From an uncultured Sutterella sp. (GTDB lineage: Bacteria; Pseudomonadota; Gammaproteobacteria; Burkholderiales; Burkholderiaceae_F), in contig CAAEPH010000055.1 in the NCBI GenBank assembly GCA_900757865.1, positions 62,001 through 126,000 of the forward strand: DNA of 64,000 nucleotides. The letters are read 5' to 3'. The notes beneath the pieces are model-generated. The model made no database searches. It was not told where the DNA came from and was given only the letters and a program-made list of their open reading frames with translations. The position numbers were made by a program, and so were the translations under genes. Each line of letters opens with the position of its first letter. Position 1 is the stretch's first letter. This document shows positions 51,935-61,121 of this stretch, one piece after another.

Positions 51935-52009
51935 GAGGACGCTCTCATTGGAGAGCGTCCTCACGAGTAAGAAGTCGAAAAAAAACAGGCCGCAGTGGCC
52001 TGTTTTTTG
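51935..52009. terminator. Tandem hairpins between ppiD and the FGGY kinase
   Basis: First a perfect 12-bp hairpin (GAGGACGCTCTC at 51935-51946 with 51951-51962), then AAAAAACAGGCC pairing with GGCCTGTTTTTT (about 51980-52008). The second is a bidirectional terminator for the convergent genes. Confidence 0.9.
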
Positions 52010-52022
52010 TGCAACGCCTTGC

Positions 52023-53582
52023 TTAGGCGTCCTGTGCGGGTTCGCGCATAGCGACCAAGCGACTGAAAGCGACTTTCATATCGTCGCGGATGAGCGTATT
52101 GCGCAGTTGATTGAGTTTAGCGTAACGCTCAACGAGCTGGCGCTCGGGGTGGTATTCAGCTTCTAAGACAATGTTGTCTTGAAGGGTTTTGACCACATCT
52201 TTTTGATCGCCAATGGCGTAGGCGCCAAAAATGCAATTGGTCATGACGGCACCACCAGCATTTTTAAAGCGCACGATATCGGCATTGAGCATGTGACTCT
52301 TGATTTGATTCCAGAGTCCATCGCGACTGCCACCCTCGGTGACGGTGATTCGGTCAAGGGCGACGCCCGCTTTGCGGTAGCTTTCCGCAAGACCCATATA
52401 GTCGTAGCCAATGGCTTCAAGGACACTACGCCACATGACGAACTGATCGTCATCCATGGTCATATTCAAAAAGCAACCACTCGCTTCTTTTTCTTCGCCA
52501 GATCCTCCCGTGAGGTAGGGTAGGAAGAGGACTCCATTACAGCCAGCAGGTACCTTAGCAGCGCCTTCCGAGAGCGTTTGGTAGTACTTGGGATCATCAG
52601 CGTGCTGGCAGACATGGTCTTTAAACCAGCGTAGCGAGAGTCCACCCGTGCGAACAAAACCCCAGTAGAAGTAGGTGTCGGGCAGGGTACCCGAGTTGAA
52701 GATGAGTCCCGTTTCAGGGCGAGAGAGTTCAGGAACGATCCCCTTGGTGGAGACGCAGAACATGGCACAGGTGCCAGCCACATCCACGCCCTGATTTGCG
52801 CAGAAAATCCCCGAGCCCAACATGCTTTGCATCGTGTCACCTGCGCCACCCAAAATGGGAATACCGGCTTTTAAGCCCGTTTCATCGGCTAAGGCTTGTG
52901 TGAGCCCACCAATACGGTCCCAGGGTTTAACGATGCGTGGCATATAGCGACGATCAATCCCTAAAATCGCGAGCTGTTCGTCTGACCATTCTTTCTTCTG
53001 CACGTCGTAGCCAAGCCCCCAGCCCGACATAGCGCCCCAGTCAATGAAGGCCTCTTCACCTTTTAGCCCAGCGAGATTCATCAAAATATAGGGGGCGTTA
53101 TGGACGAATTTGACACCGTGCTCATTGAAGCCAGCATGGTTCTTGAGGAACCAGCGCGCAAACATCGCGGGGAACATGGGCGAGGCTACGGGATTACCAG
53201 TTTCGCGTCCCCATATGGCGAGGCCTTTGGCGTTGAGGACTTCCACGTCGTCTGTGGTGCGGCTGTCAAGGTAGTTGATATAAGGGGTAATGGCTTTCCC
53301 TGATTCGTTCACACCCACAATACCGCAGATAATACCGTCGCCCATAATGACGGAGACATCATGAGGATCGCGTCCCATCTCACGCAAGGATTGTGTGCAA
53401 CGGCGCATGTTTTCGACGGTGATATGGAAAAATTCATCCGCGTCCATCTGCACCCAACCTGGCTGTGGGTAGGTGAGGGTTGTCGGCAAACTGTGACTGG
53501 TCAAACAAGTGAAATTTTCATCATAAACGGCCACTTTAACGCTTTGTGTACCAGCGTCAAATCCCATATAGAGATTCCCCAT
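52023..53582 (-). CDS. FGGY-family carbohydrate kinase
   Basis: A 519-residue sugar kinase with the two actin-like FGGY domains: N-terminal FDAGTQSVKVAVYD phosphate loop, a middle segment GGAGDTMQSMLGSG, and C-terminal TEGGSRDGLWNQI and GGAVMTNCIFGAYAIG. Related to xylulokinase and other ketose/polyol kinases, but the substrate cannot be assigned. It stands alone, with no sugar transporter, isomerase or regulator nearby, which is odd for a genus-type that uses few sugars. No sign of decay. Confidence 0.85.
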   Translation of the reverse strand: MGNLYMGFDAGTQSVKVAVYDENFTCLTSHSLPTTLTYPQPGWVQMDADEFFHITVENMRRCTQSLREMGRDPHDVSVIMGDGIICGIVGVNESGKAITPYINYLDSRTTDDVEVLNAKGLAIWGRETGNPVASPMFPAMFARWFLKNHAGFNEHGVKFVHNAPYILMNLAGLKGEEAFIDWGAMSGWGLGYDVQKKEWSDEQLAILGIDRRYMPRIVKPWDRIGGLTQALADETGLKAGIPILGGAGDTMQSMLGSGIFCANQGVDVAGTCAMFCVSTKGIVPELSRPETGLIFNSGTLPDTYFYWGFVRTGGLSLRWFKDHVCQHADDPKYYQTLSEGAAKVPAGCNGVLFLPYLTGGSGEEKEASGCFLNMTMDDDQFVMWRSVLEAIGYDYMGLAESYRKAGVALDRITVTEGGSRDGLWNQIKSHMLNADIVRFKNAGGAVMTNCIFGAYAIGDQKDVVKTLQDNIVLEAEYHPERQLVERYAKLNQLRNTLIRDDMKVAFSRLVAMREPAQDA

Positions 53583-53714
53583 GGATCTATTCTCCTAGTG
53601 GTTTCCAACTAATACCGTAGTCTAACCTTTTTTAACGCCATGTGGGTAGACCGACGCATCGGGGTCTGAGCCACAAAAGCGCAACCAAATGTCACCAATG
53701 GACCATGCGTAAAC

Positions 53715-53756
53715 AAAAAAGAGCCATTACTCGTTCAAAAGCAATGGCTCTTTGAG
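53715..53756 (-). terminator. Terminator of the small membrane-protein gene
   Basis: On the minus strand AAAGAGCCATT pairs with AATGGCTCTTT, followed by TTTGTTT. Its position just past 53769 supports a minus-strand gene ending there. Confidence 0.85.
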
Positions 53757-53768
53757 AAGACGGTTAAA

Positions 53769-53972
53769 TTAAAAGGCGTCAGGATGCGTGGCTGTCCACC
53801 CCAGTCGCATGGGCCAATAAAAAGGCCAAATCAACGACGAGAGCAAGCGCTGGGCATTATCAACCATCGTGTTGAGATGGGGTAAATCCATGTGGACGGT
53901 CGGGAATCCCAGAAAGAATGTGGTGATGACCCCTAACACGTAAGCATAAGAAAGGCACAAAAGCGGATTCAT
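53769..53972 (-). CDS. Small hypothetical membrane protein
   Basis: From ATG 53972 the product is 67 aa: a hydrophobic helix at about 5-24, a short polar part, and a second aromatic segment SSLIWPFYWPMRLG before a polar end. This WPxxWP layout resembles small inner-membrane proteins seen in Burkholderiales, but I do not recognise a named family. The frame is open up to ATG 54053 (94 aa), and neither start has a good ribosome site. The terminator immediately downstream supports a real transcript. Confidence 0.6.
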   Translation of the reverse strand: MNPLLCLSYAYVLGVITTFFLGFPTVHMDLPHLNTMVDNAQRLLSSLIWPFYWPMRLGWTATHPDAF

Positions 53973-54328
53973 GACACAAAAATATTTGGATGGCCACCGC
54001 AAAGTGGCAAAAACAAGTGTGTTAATTCTAAGAAGGATTCTTTGAGAAAACATCAGACGAGAGGCTAAGGTCGGGCGAAAACTTAGAGGGAGGTGCCTCT
54101 AGTTCTATTGATTGAGGGGTATTCGAAAGATTGATGTGCTAAAGAGTTAACCGCGTTTCCAGAAGGTATGACAGTGTCTTTTTCTGGCCTTTAAAGCCAC
54201 CCGATGGAGCTGACAAATCCAAATGGGCGCTAGATCCTGGAGGTTAAGGGATAGGGCTTTGATGGCGATTTTGGTAAAATAAAGAGTTATTTATGAAAAC
54301 AACCTTAGACTAAAAAGCATGGGGAGTT
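53973..54328. promoter_or_regulatory. Region upstream of parE with an extended -10 promoter
   Basis: About 355 bases without another gene. An extended -10, TGGTAAAAT (hexamer 54274-54279), lies 49 bases before the parE ATG, with no good -35. I see no other repeat or RNA here. Confidence 0.45.
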
Positions 54329-56308
54329 ATGGCCAAGCGTAACGGGAATCGAGAAGACTACGATGTCGGATCCATTAAAGTTCTAAAGGGACTTGAACCA
54401 GTCAAAGAGCGTCCGGGCATGTATACCACGACGGACACCCCATTACATATTATTCAAGAAGTGATTGATAACGCCTGCGACGAAGTGTTAGCAGGGTTTG
54501 GCTCGAAGGTTGCGGTCACCAAGCATGCCGATGGCAGTATCACGATTGAGGATAACGGGCGTGGTATTCCGTTTGGTCTTCATCCTGAGGAAGGGATTCC
54601 TGTCGTGGAATTGGTGTTTACCCAATTGCACGCGGGGGGTAAGTTTGCCAAAAAAGATGGAGGCAGCCCCTACGACTTTTCAGGTGGTTTGCACGGGGTT
54701 GGGGTGTCGGTGACGAACGCCCTTTCGTCTCGACTTACGGTGACGGTTTGGCGAGATGGTCAAGAAGCCTCCATGGCTTTTGAGGATGGCAATCCTGTCT
54801 CCGAGCTCAACGTTCACCCGAGTTCAAGAGCAAAATCCAAAACGGGAACGTCCGTGACGGCGTTGCCCAATCCAAAATATTTTGATAATCCTGACATTTC
54901 CGAATCGGCTCTGATTCGATTGTTGCGCTCCAAAGCTGTGTTGTTGCCGGGCTGCGAAGTCACTTACGACAACGAAGTCACGGGGCGGCACCAGAGCTGG
55001 AAATACGAAGGCGGGTTGCGTGAATACCTGCTCTCTGAACTAAACACCGAGCCCGTGGTGATGCCTTTTGAAGCGTCGGGCTACGCCGATGATACGACAG
55101 AGGGATTCGCCGTGGGTGAAGGTGCCTCTTGGGTCGTGATTTGGACTGCGGAAGGGCCCGTGGAGCGTGAAAGTTACGTCAATTTGATTCCTACCCCACT
55201 GGGTGGTACGCATGAAGCCGGTCTAAAAGACGGGCTCTTTCAAGCCATGATGAGCTTTATGCAGGCCTATGGGTTACAGACCAAGAACGTCAAGATTCTG
55301 GCCGAAGACGTTTTTAGTCGCGCCAGCTTTGTGTTGTCTACCAAGTCCATCGATCCGCAATTCCAGGGACAGACGAAAGAAAAACTCACGAGCCGTGACG
55401 CTATGAAATTGGTCAGTGGCTTTGTGCGCCCGCAATTTGAATTTTGGCTCAATGATCATATCGAAGACGGGAAAAAGCTCGCAGAGCTCATCATTTCGCA
55501 AGCTCAAGCGCGACAGCGTCAATCCGCTAAGTACGAAAAACGCAAGTCCTCCAGCGTGGTGATGTTGCCCGGCAAACTCACCGATTGTGAATCCTCTGAC
55601 ATTGAACGCAACGAACTCTTTATTGTGGAAGGGGATTCGGCTGGTGGCTCGGCCAAAAAAGGGCGCGACAAAGCTTTCCAGGCTGTACTGCCTTTACGTG
55701 GCAAGATTCTCAATACCTGGGAGGTGGACTCAGGGGAACTCTTTCGCTCGGACACGATTCATGATATCGCTGTAGCCATTGGGGTGGATCCGCACCCCAA
55801 GGATGGGGATCCCGATCTGAAAGGATTGCGTTACGGAAAAATCTGCATTCTCTCGGATGCCGATGTGGACGGTAGCCATATTCAGGTGTTGCTGTTGACG
55901 CTTTTTTATCGTCATTTTCCCAAACTCATTGAGCTTGGCCACGTATACGTGGCGATGCCACCGCTATTTCGCGTGGATGTACCCAAACGTGGGAAAAAGC
56001 CTGAACGCAAAATTTATTGTTTAGATGATCGCGAACTCACGCGAACCGTGGATCAGTTACACAAAGAAGGATTTACGGACGAACACATTGCCATCTCCCG
56101 ATTCAAAGGCTTGGGCGAAATGGAGGCCGAGCAGTTGGCCGAAACGACCTTGCATCCTGACACGAGACGCTTGTTACCGGTGGCGCTCGGTGGCGTCACG
56201 GAGGCCATTACGCGCGACGTGATGAATCTGCTGATGGGGGGCAATGAAGCCAACCATCGCCGTCACTGGATGGAAACGTACGGGGATATCGTCGAAGCTG
56301 ACGTTTGA
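54329..56308 (+). CDS. parE: DNA topoisomerase IV subunit B
   Basis: ATPase subunit of topoisomerase IV, which decatenates daughter chromosomes. The 659-residue protein has the GHKL ATPase motifs VIDNACDEVLAG, EDNGRGIP and GLHGVGVSVTNAL, then the transducer domain and the TOPRIM motifs LFIVEGDSAGGSAKKGRD, PLRGKILN and LSDADVDGSHI. ParE rather than GyrB because of its length and the directly linked parC. Its stop overlaps an ATG at 56308 (TGATG), though parC translation more likely starts at 56320. Confidence 0.96.
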   Translation: MAKRNGNREDYDVGSIKVLKGLEPVKERPGMYTTTDTPLHIIQEVIDNACDEVLAGFGSKVAVTKHADGSITIEDNGRGIPFGLHPEEGIPVVELVFTQLHAGGKFAKKDGGSPYDFSGGLHGVGVSVTNALSSRLTVTVWRDGQEASMAFEDGNPVSELNVHPSSRAKSKTGTSVTALPNPKYFDNPDISESALIRLLRSKAVLLPGCEVTYDNEVTGRHQSWKYEGGLREYLLSELNTEPVVMPFEASGYADDTTEGFAVGEGASWVVIWTAEGPVERESYVNLIPTPLGGTHEAGLKDGLFQAMMSFMQAYGLQTKNVKILAEDVFSRASFVLSTKSIDPQFQGQTKEKLTSRDAMKLVSGFVRPQFEFWLNDHIEDGKKLAELIISQAQARQRQSAKYEKRKSSSVVMLPGKLTDCESSDIERNELFIVEGDSAGGSAKKGRDKAFQAVLPLRGKILNTWEVDSGELFRSDTIHDIAVAIGVDPHPKDGDPDLKGLRYGKICILSDADVDGSHIQVLLLTLFYRHFPKLIELGHVYVAMPPLFRVDVPKRGKKPERKIYCLDDRELTRTVDQLHKEGFTDEHIAISRFKGLGEMEAEQLAETTLHPDTRRLLPVALGGVTEAITRDVMNLLMGGNEANHRRHWMETYGDIVEADV

Positions 56309-56319
56309 TGGAGAAGACT

Positions 56320-58998
56320 ATGCCAAGAAAGAAAAAAGACACCCTTACCTCCACCATGGATACTTTGTTTGGGGCAGAACTCGACGATGTTGGGCAGGAG
56401 ACTGCCGTTGAGGATAGCGCTGATGAAGCGGTGGATGAGAAAGCCACGACAGACGAGGTGATGCCCCCAACAACCCAGGACCAGGACAACCTACCCGAGG
56501 ATGAGACGAGCGCTGATGTGTCGGATGATGATGCTGACGAGGAAATCAGCGCTGAGGGCGAGAATGATGACGGCGACGCCGATGATGAAGAAGACGATGA
56601 TGACACGCCGAGCCGTCAAGAGACACTACGCGACGTTATGGGGGGCGAGCTTGAGGAGGACGGCAATTTAACGCTTGCTCGTTACGCGAGTCGTGCCTAT
56701 CTAGAATACGCGATGAGTGTCGTGAAGAGTCGCGCTTTGCCAGAAGTCTCGGATGGGCAAAAACCGGTTCAGCGTCGCATTCTGATTGATATGGATCGCT
56801 TGGGGCTCAAAGCGGGCAGCAAAGCCGTGAAGTCTGCTCGTGTGGTGGGCGATGTGCTCGGTAAGTATCACCCTCACGGCGATCAGTCGGTCTACGACGC
56901 GATGGTGCGTATGGCACAAGACTTCTCGCTACGCTATCCGCTGATTGATGGTCGGGGTAATTTTGGGAGTCGAGACGGTGACTCACAAGCCGCCATGCGT
57001 TATACCGAAGCGCGCTTAATGCCTATTGCCGAGTTGCTTCTCGAAGAAGTGGACACGGGTGCGGTGGAATTTATCCCTAATTACGATGGTAATTTCAAGG
57101 AACCCGTGGAGCTCCCTGCCAAACTTCCTTTTGTGCTTCTCAATGGCGCTTCGGGGATTGCGGTCGGTATGGCTACCGAGATTCCGTCACACAATCTGCG
57201 TGAAGTCGCAGAGGCTTGTGAATACGTCATCGAGCGCCCTGAAGCGACTCTCGAAGAAGTGCTCGAAAAGATGCCCGCACCCGATTTTCCTTGTGGAGGG
57301 CAAATCATCACACCCAAAGCGGCGATTCGCGAGATTTATCGCACGGGTCGAGGCAAGTTGCGGGTAAGAGCGCGTTACCACTATGAAGAGCTCGCTCGTG
57401 GTCAGTGGCAGTTGGTGGTCGACGAGATCCCGCCGGGCACGTCGGTGGCTGCCATTTTGGGGCAAATTGAGAGCCTTACCAACCCCAAAGCGCGAGGCAA
57501 GAAAAAGACCATCTCGGCACAGCAACAACAAGCGAAAACCGCGATGTTGGCACTGCTGGATCGGGTGCGTGACGAATCCAACAGTGAAGCGCCCGTGCGT
57601 CTTGTGTTTGAACCCAAGACCAGTCGTGTGGATCGTGGAGAGTTTGTTCGCGCGCTCCTTGCGCAAACGTCGCTTGAAAGCAATGTCGCCGTCAATATGG
57701 TGATGCTGGGTATTGACGGCAAGCCTCAACTCAAGCCCCTGATGAGTATTTTGAGCGAGTGGGTGAGCTTTAGAAAACGCATTGTGACCCGTCGCTCTGA
57801 GGCACGTTTGGAAAAAGTGCTCGATCGGATGCACGTGCTCGAAGGTCGCACGATTGCGTTACTGAATTTGGATCGTGTAATCGAAATTATTCGTACCGAG
57901 GATGACCCCAAAGCCGTGTTGATGGCGGAATTTTCGCTCACCGATCGCCAGGCGGAAGATATTCTGGAGATTCGACTTCGCCAATTGGCGAAGATGGTGG
58001 CTATTGCCATTGAGCGTGAATTGGCCGAGTTGGAACGTGAGAAAGGCAGTTTGGAACGCTTGCTCTCGAGCGAAGCGGTTCTGCGTCGCACGTTGATCAA
58101 AGAAGTGCACCAAGCAGCTCAGCAATACGGGGACGATCGTCGCACGCTAGTCAAAGAAGCCGAAACCATCGTCAACGAACAAAAGATCCCTGATGAGCCT
58201 GTCACCGTGGTGCTCTCCAAGAAAGGTTTTATCCGCGTGCGCTCAGGGCACGGTCACGATTGCTCGTTGATGAGCTTTAAGGTGGGCGACGAGTTTGATC
58301 TCTCACTTGAATGTCGCAGTGTCGATGAGGTGAATTTCTTAACCGATGACGGGCACGTGTACACGGTGAAAGTCTCCGCGCTACCCAATGGGCGTGGTGA
58401 CGGTATGCCCGTGAGCGCCTTTATCGATGTGGATAAAGCCAGTACCGAGTTTGTCGGCGTCTTTGTGGGTGGCGATGAGGATCGCGTACTGCTAGCCACG
58501 TCGGATGGGTATGGACTCACGTGTCGAGTGAAAGATTTGCGAAGCTACCAGCGTGTGGGTAAATCGTTTGTTAAAGTCAATGCGGGTGCGAAGTTGCTCC
58601 CACCGGCCTTTTTTGATGACCAACGTAATCTCTGTGCTTGTCTCTCGGAAAAGGGGCGCCTACTGGTGTTCCCGATCGAGGAGATGCGTGAACTCAGCAA
58701 CGGCGGTATTGGCGTCGTGTTGATGAAGCTCGACGACAAGGAGTCGCTCTTGGCGATGCAAGCCGTGGATGATCGTGGGGTTATCATCACGGGTACTGGT
58801 CGCGGTGGAAAGGCTCGCGATATTGAAATTACCAAACGCTCCTTTGAGGGCTTTAAACTTCATCGTGCCCGGAAGGGTCGAGTGGTGGGTCTTACATGGA
58901 AGGCGGAAAAGCTGTTGGCGGTTCCCGAAGGGGAAGTTCCTCCTGACTCCAATGCCCCCGAATCGAGTGGTTTGGTGCTCGAACTCGAAGAGCCGTAA
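56320..58998 (+). CDS. parC: DNA topoisomerase IV subunit A
   Basis: DNA cleavage subunit of topoisomerase IV. From ATG 56320 (GGAG site seven bases upstream) the product is 892 aa. Residues 1 to about 108 form an acidic, disordered extension (more than a third Asp/Glu) not present in E. coli ParC. The breakage-reunion domain follows, with QKPVQRRI, the catalytic tyrosine Y228 in AMRYTEARL, and the quinolone-pocket motif HPHGDQS. Gln189 and Asp193 occupy the E. coli Ser80 and Glu84 positions. The C-terminal beta-pinwheel begins near 640. Cotranscribed with parE. Confidence 0.95.
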   Translation: MPRKKKDTLTSTMDTLFGAELDDVGQETAVEDSADEAVDEKATTDEVMPPTTQDQDNLPEDETSADVSDDDADEEISAEGENDDGDADDEEDDDDTPSRQETLRDVMGGELEEDGNLTLARYASRAYLEYAMSVVKSRALPEVSDGQKPVQRRILIDMDRLGLKAGSKAVKSARVVGDVLGKYHPHGDQSVYDAMVRMAQDFSLRYPLIDGRGNFGSRDGDSQAAMRYTEARLMPIAELLLEEVDTGAVEFIPNYDGNFKEPVELPAKLPFVLLNGASGIAVGMATEIPSHNLREVAEACEYVIERPEATLEEVLEKMPAPDFPCGGQIITPKAAIREIYRTGRGKLRVRARYHYEELARGQWQLVVDEIPPGTSVAAILGQIESLTNPKARGKKKTISAQQQQAKTAMLALLDRVRDESNSEAPVRLVFEPKTSRVDRGEFVRALLAQTSLESNVAVNMVMLGIDGKPQLKPLMSILSEWVSFRKRIVTRRSEARLEKVLDRMHVLEGRTIALLNLDRVIEIIRTEDDPKAVLMAEFSLTDRQAEDILEIRLRQLAKMVAIAIERELAELEREKGSLERLLSSEAVLRRTLIKEVHQAAQQYGDDRRTLVKEAETIVNEQKIPDEPVTVVLSKKGFIRVRSGHGHDCSLMSFKVGDEFDLSLECRSVDEVNFLTDDGHVYTVKVSALPNGRGDGMPVSAFIDVDKASTEFVGVFVGGDEDRVLLATSDGYGLTCRVKDLRSYQRVGKSFVKVNAGAKLLPPAFFDDQRNLCACLSEKGRLLVFPIEEMRELSNGGIGVVLMKLDDKESLLAMQAVDDRGVIITGTGRGGKARDIEITKRSFEGFKLHRARKGRVVGLTWKAEKLLAVPEGEVPPDSNAPESSGLVLELEEP

Positions 58999-59136
58999 GG
59001 AAAGAATGGCCTCGCTCAGAGCAAAAAGTGGCAACAAAAAGGCGCTTTAGCTCTGAGTGTGAGGACAAGGACTTAGCGAAAAAATGGACAGCGCATTGAC
59101 TGAGCGAGAACGTTTAAGGAGGCACACTGAAAAGCG

Positions 59137-61041
59137 ATGAAACAAAATATCGTTCACTATCTCAAAAGCCTATCGGCTCGATTGCTACTGCTCACGTTCT
59201 TGTGGGTGAGCTTTATTTCCGTTTTGGTTGGCTACACGATGTTGCTCAATTGGCAACTCGAGGCGACCTCCGCCGCCACCAAGACGATTAACAATATGCG
59301 CTACCACACGTTTCGCGCTGCCTTGTTTTCGGAGCCTCAGTATTCGGACGTCATTTTCAAGACTGAAGTCGATAGCTTTAACAATAGCTATCAGCGCTTG
59401 GAAAAGGGCGATCCTTGGCAGCCCTTGATGTTGCCAGCCAACGACGATATTTACCGCCAACTCAAGGCGGTGGGGAGCACGTGGTTCGATGATTTACTCC
59501 CCACCCTTCAAGAGGCCAAGACCCATGGGCAAGGGGTCAATATTCAAATCACCGATAAGTTGGTCACTCAGCTCTCGGCGTTGACCGTGGCTGTGGAAAC
59601 GGATCGTGGGTACTATCTCTGGCAATTGCGTTATTTGCAGATTTTACTCATTGTGCTCGCCATCTGCTCGCTTTTTGTGATCATGTATCTCTTGTTGCGT
59701 TGGGTTATCCGCCCTGTGGACCAGCTCGGTACAGCGATTCATCAAATCAGCTCCGGGAACTTATCCGCACGTGTTGCCCATTGTGGGGAAGACGAAATCG
59801 GCGAAATCGCCCAAGGCTTTAACTCCATGGCGGATCGTCTGCAAGACTCGTACGAAAATCTTGAGCAAAAAGTGGCGGAAAAAACGGCCTCTGTTGAGGA
59901 AAAGAATAGCCATTTAGCTCAGCTCTATGAGATGACGAGTTACCTGGCACAACAGCGTAGTCAGGAGGACATTGTCGAAGGGTTCATGTCGCGCATTTTG
60001 CGTCACTCCGACGCGGATGCTTGCACGGTGCATTTGATTGACGAAGAATCCGACTTGATTCGACTCGATGCGATGGATGGCATTGGGGGAGACCTTATCT
60101 ACCAATTAACACAACTCAAGCGTAACGCAGACCCGGTGAAGCGCATTCTGGAAAAGAGCTATCCAGTGTGCTTGCTACTGAACGAAACGAACGATCCGTT
60201 AGGGAAAAAACTCAACGAAGCGGGCTTTAGCTTTGTGTACTGCTTCCAGATTCGTTCTTCGTCAGGGGACATTGGTATTTATTCGCTTTACTTCCGCTCA
60301 GGTCCTCGGTTGTCGACGCAAATGGTGCGTTTATTGAAGAACTTCGCCTCGCACTTTGGGGTGGCCGTGGAAAACGCTCGTTTGATCGAGCGCGAGCGTC
60401 AGTTTGCGGTGATCCAAGAGCGTCAGTTGCTCGCGCAGGGCTTGCATGACTCGATTGCCCAAGCGCTCTCGTACCTTAACCTTCAGGTGCAATTCTTAAC
60501 CGATGCGATTAAGCAAAATGACACGGCCTTGCGTGACGATAGCCTCTCGTCGATTCGCAAGGGGGTCCAAGAGTGCTACGAGGATGTGCGTGAATTGTTG
60601 CTCAACTTCCGTGAACGGTTACACAAAGAAGACTTTGTGGAAGGGGTTCAAACGGTGATTAAGCGCTTTGAAGGTCAAGCGCATGTGCAGACGAAACTCA
60701 AAGTCACGGATAAGGGCCCGGGGCTTACACCACGCCAAAAGTTGCAAGTCATCTTCATTATTCAAGAAGCCCTCTCGAACGTGCGTAAGCACGCTCACGC
60801 GTCAAACGTGCTCATTACGATTGATAACGGTGAAGACTTGCGCGTCAACATTTTGGACGACGGTGTGGGACTTGATGAAAAGCTCGTGCAAGAGCGAAAG
60901 AATCAGCACGTCGGTTTGTCCATTATGGCCGAGCGTGCGAAACGCATCGGAGCCTCGCTTGAAGTGGAACGCGCAAGCGACGAAGGCGGGACAATGGTCA
61001 CGCTTTTCCTTGATCGCTCAGCTCGTCACGCCTCTGCCTAG
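59137..61041 (+). CDS. NarX-type sensor histidine kinase
   Basis: A 634-residue inner-membrane kinase. Order: TM1 (about 15-37), a periplasmic four-helix domain (about 40-165), TM2 (about 168-190), HAMP (IRPVDQLGTAI), a GAF-like domain (about 275-420), then the HisKA_3 dimerisation helix with phospho-acceptor H437 in GLHDSIAQALSYL, and an HATPase domain with QEALSNVRKHAHA and DDGVGLD. This is the NarX/NarQ layout. The nitrate-binding P-box of NarX is degenerate here (INNMRYHTFR). No response regulator gene follows. It lies 138 bases after parC. Confidence 0.9.
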   Translation: MKQNIVHYLKSLSARLLLLTFLWVSFISVLVGYTMLLNWQLEATSAATKTINNMRYHTFRAALFSEPQYSDVIFKTEVDSFNNSYQRLEKGDPWQPLMLPANDDIYRQLKAVGSTWFDDLLPTLQEAKTHGQGVNIQITDKLVTQLSALTVAVETDRGYYLWQLRYLQILLIVLAICSLFVIMYLLLRWVIRPVDQLGTAIHQISSGNLSARVAHCGEDEIGEIAQGFNSMADRLQDSYENLEQKVAEKTASVEEKNSHLAQLYEMTSYLAQQRSQEDIVEGFMSRILRHSDADACTVHLIDEESDLIRLDAMDGIGGDLIYQLTQLKRNADPVKRILEKSYPVCLLLNETNDPLGKKLNEAGFSFVYCFQIRSSSGDIGIYSLYFRSGPRLSTQMVRLLKNFASHFGVAVENARLIERERQFAVIQERQLLAQGLHDSIAQALSYLNLQVQFLTDAIKQNDTALRDDSLSSIRKGVQECYEDVRELLLNFRERLHKEDFVEGVQTVIKRFEGQAHVQTKLKVTDKGPGLTPRQKLQVIFIIQEALSNVRKHAHASNVLITIDNGEDLRVNILDDGVGLDEKLVQERKNQHVGLSIMAERAKRIGASLEVERASDEGGTMVTLFLDRSARHASA

Positions 61042-61060
61042 CACGGTCTGCGTTTAAAAC

Positions 61061-61100
61061 GAAATCGCCTCGCTTCTTCAAAAGAGAAACGAGGCGATTC
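61061..61100. terminator. Hairpin between the convergent kinase and aminotransferase genes
   Basis: AATCGCCTCG pairs with CGAGGCGATT, with an inner CTT/AAG-rich region. The minus-strand side continues into TTTCGTTTT, so it mainly serves the aminotransferase gene. Confidence 0.6.
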
Positions 61101-61121
61101 ATTAGTAGGGTGATTGGGCTT

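Noticed and set aside
54090..54110. A further TAGTTCTA half-site upstream of parE
   Set aside because: Single copy with no partner arm and no link to the GntR locus; probably chance.
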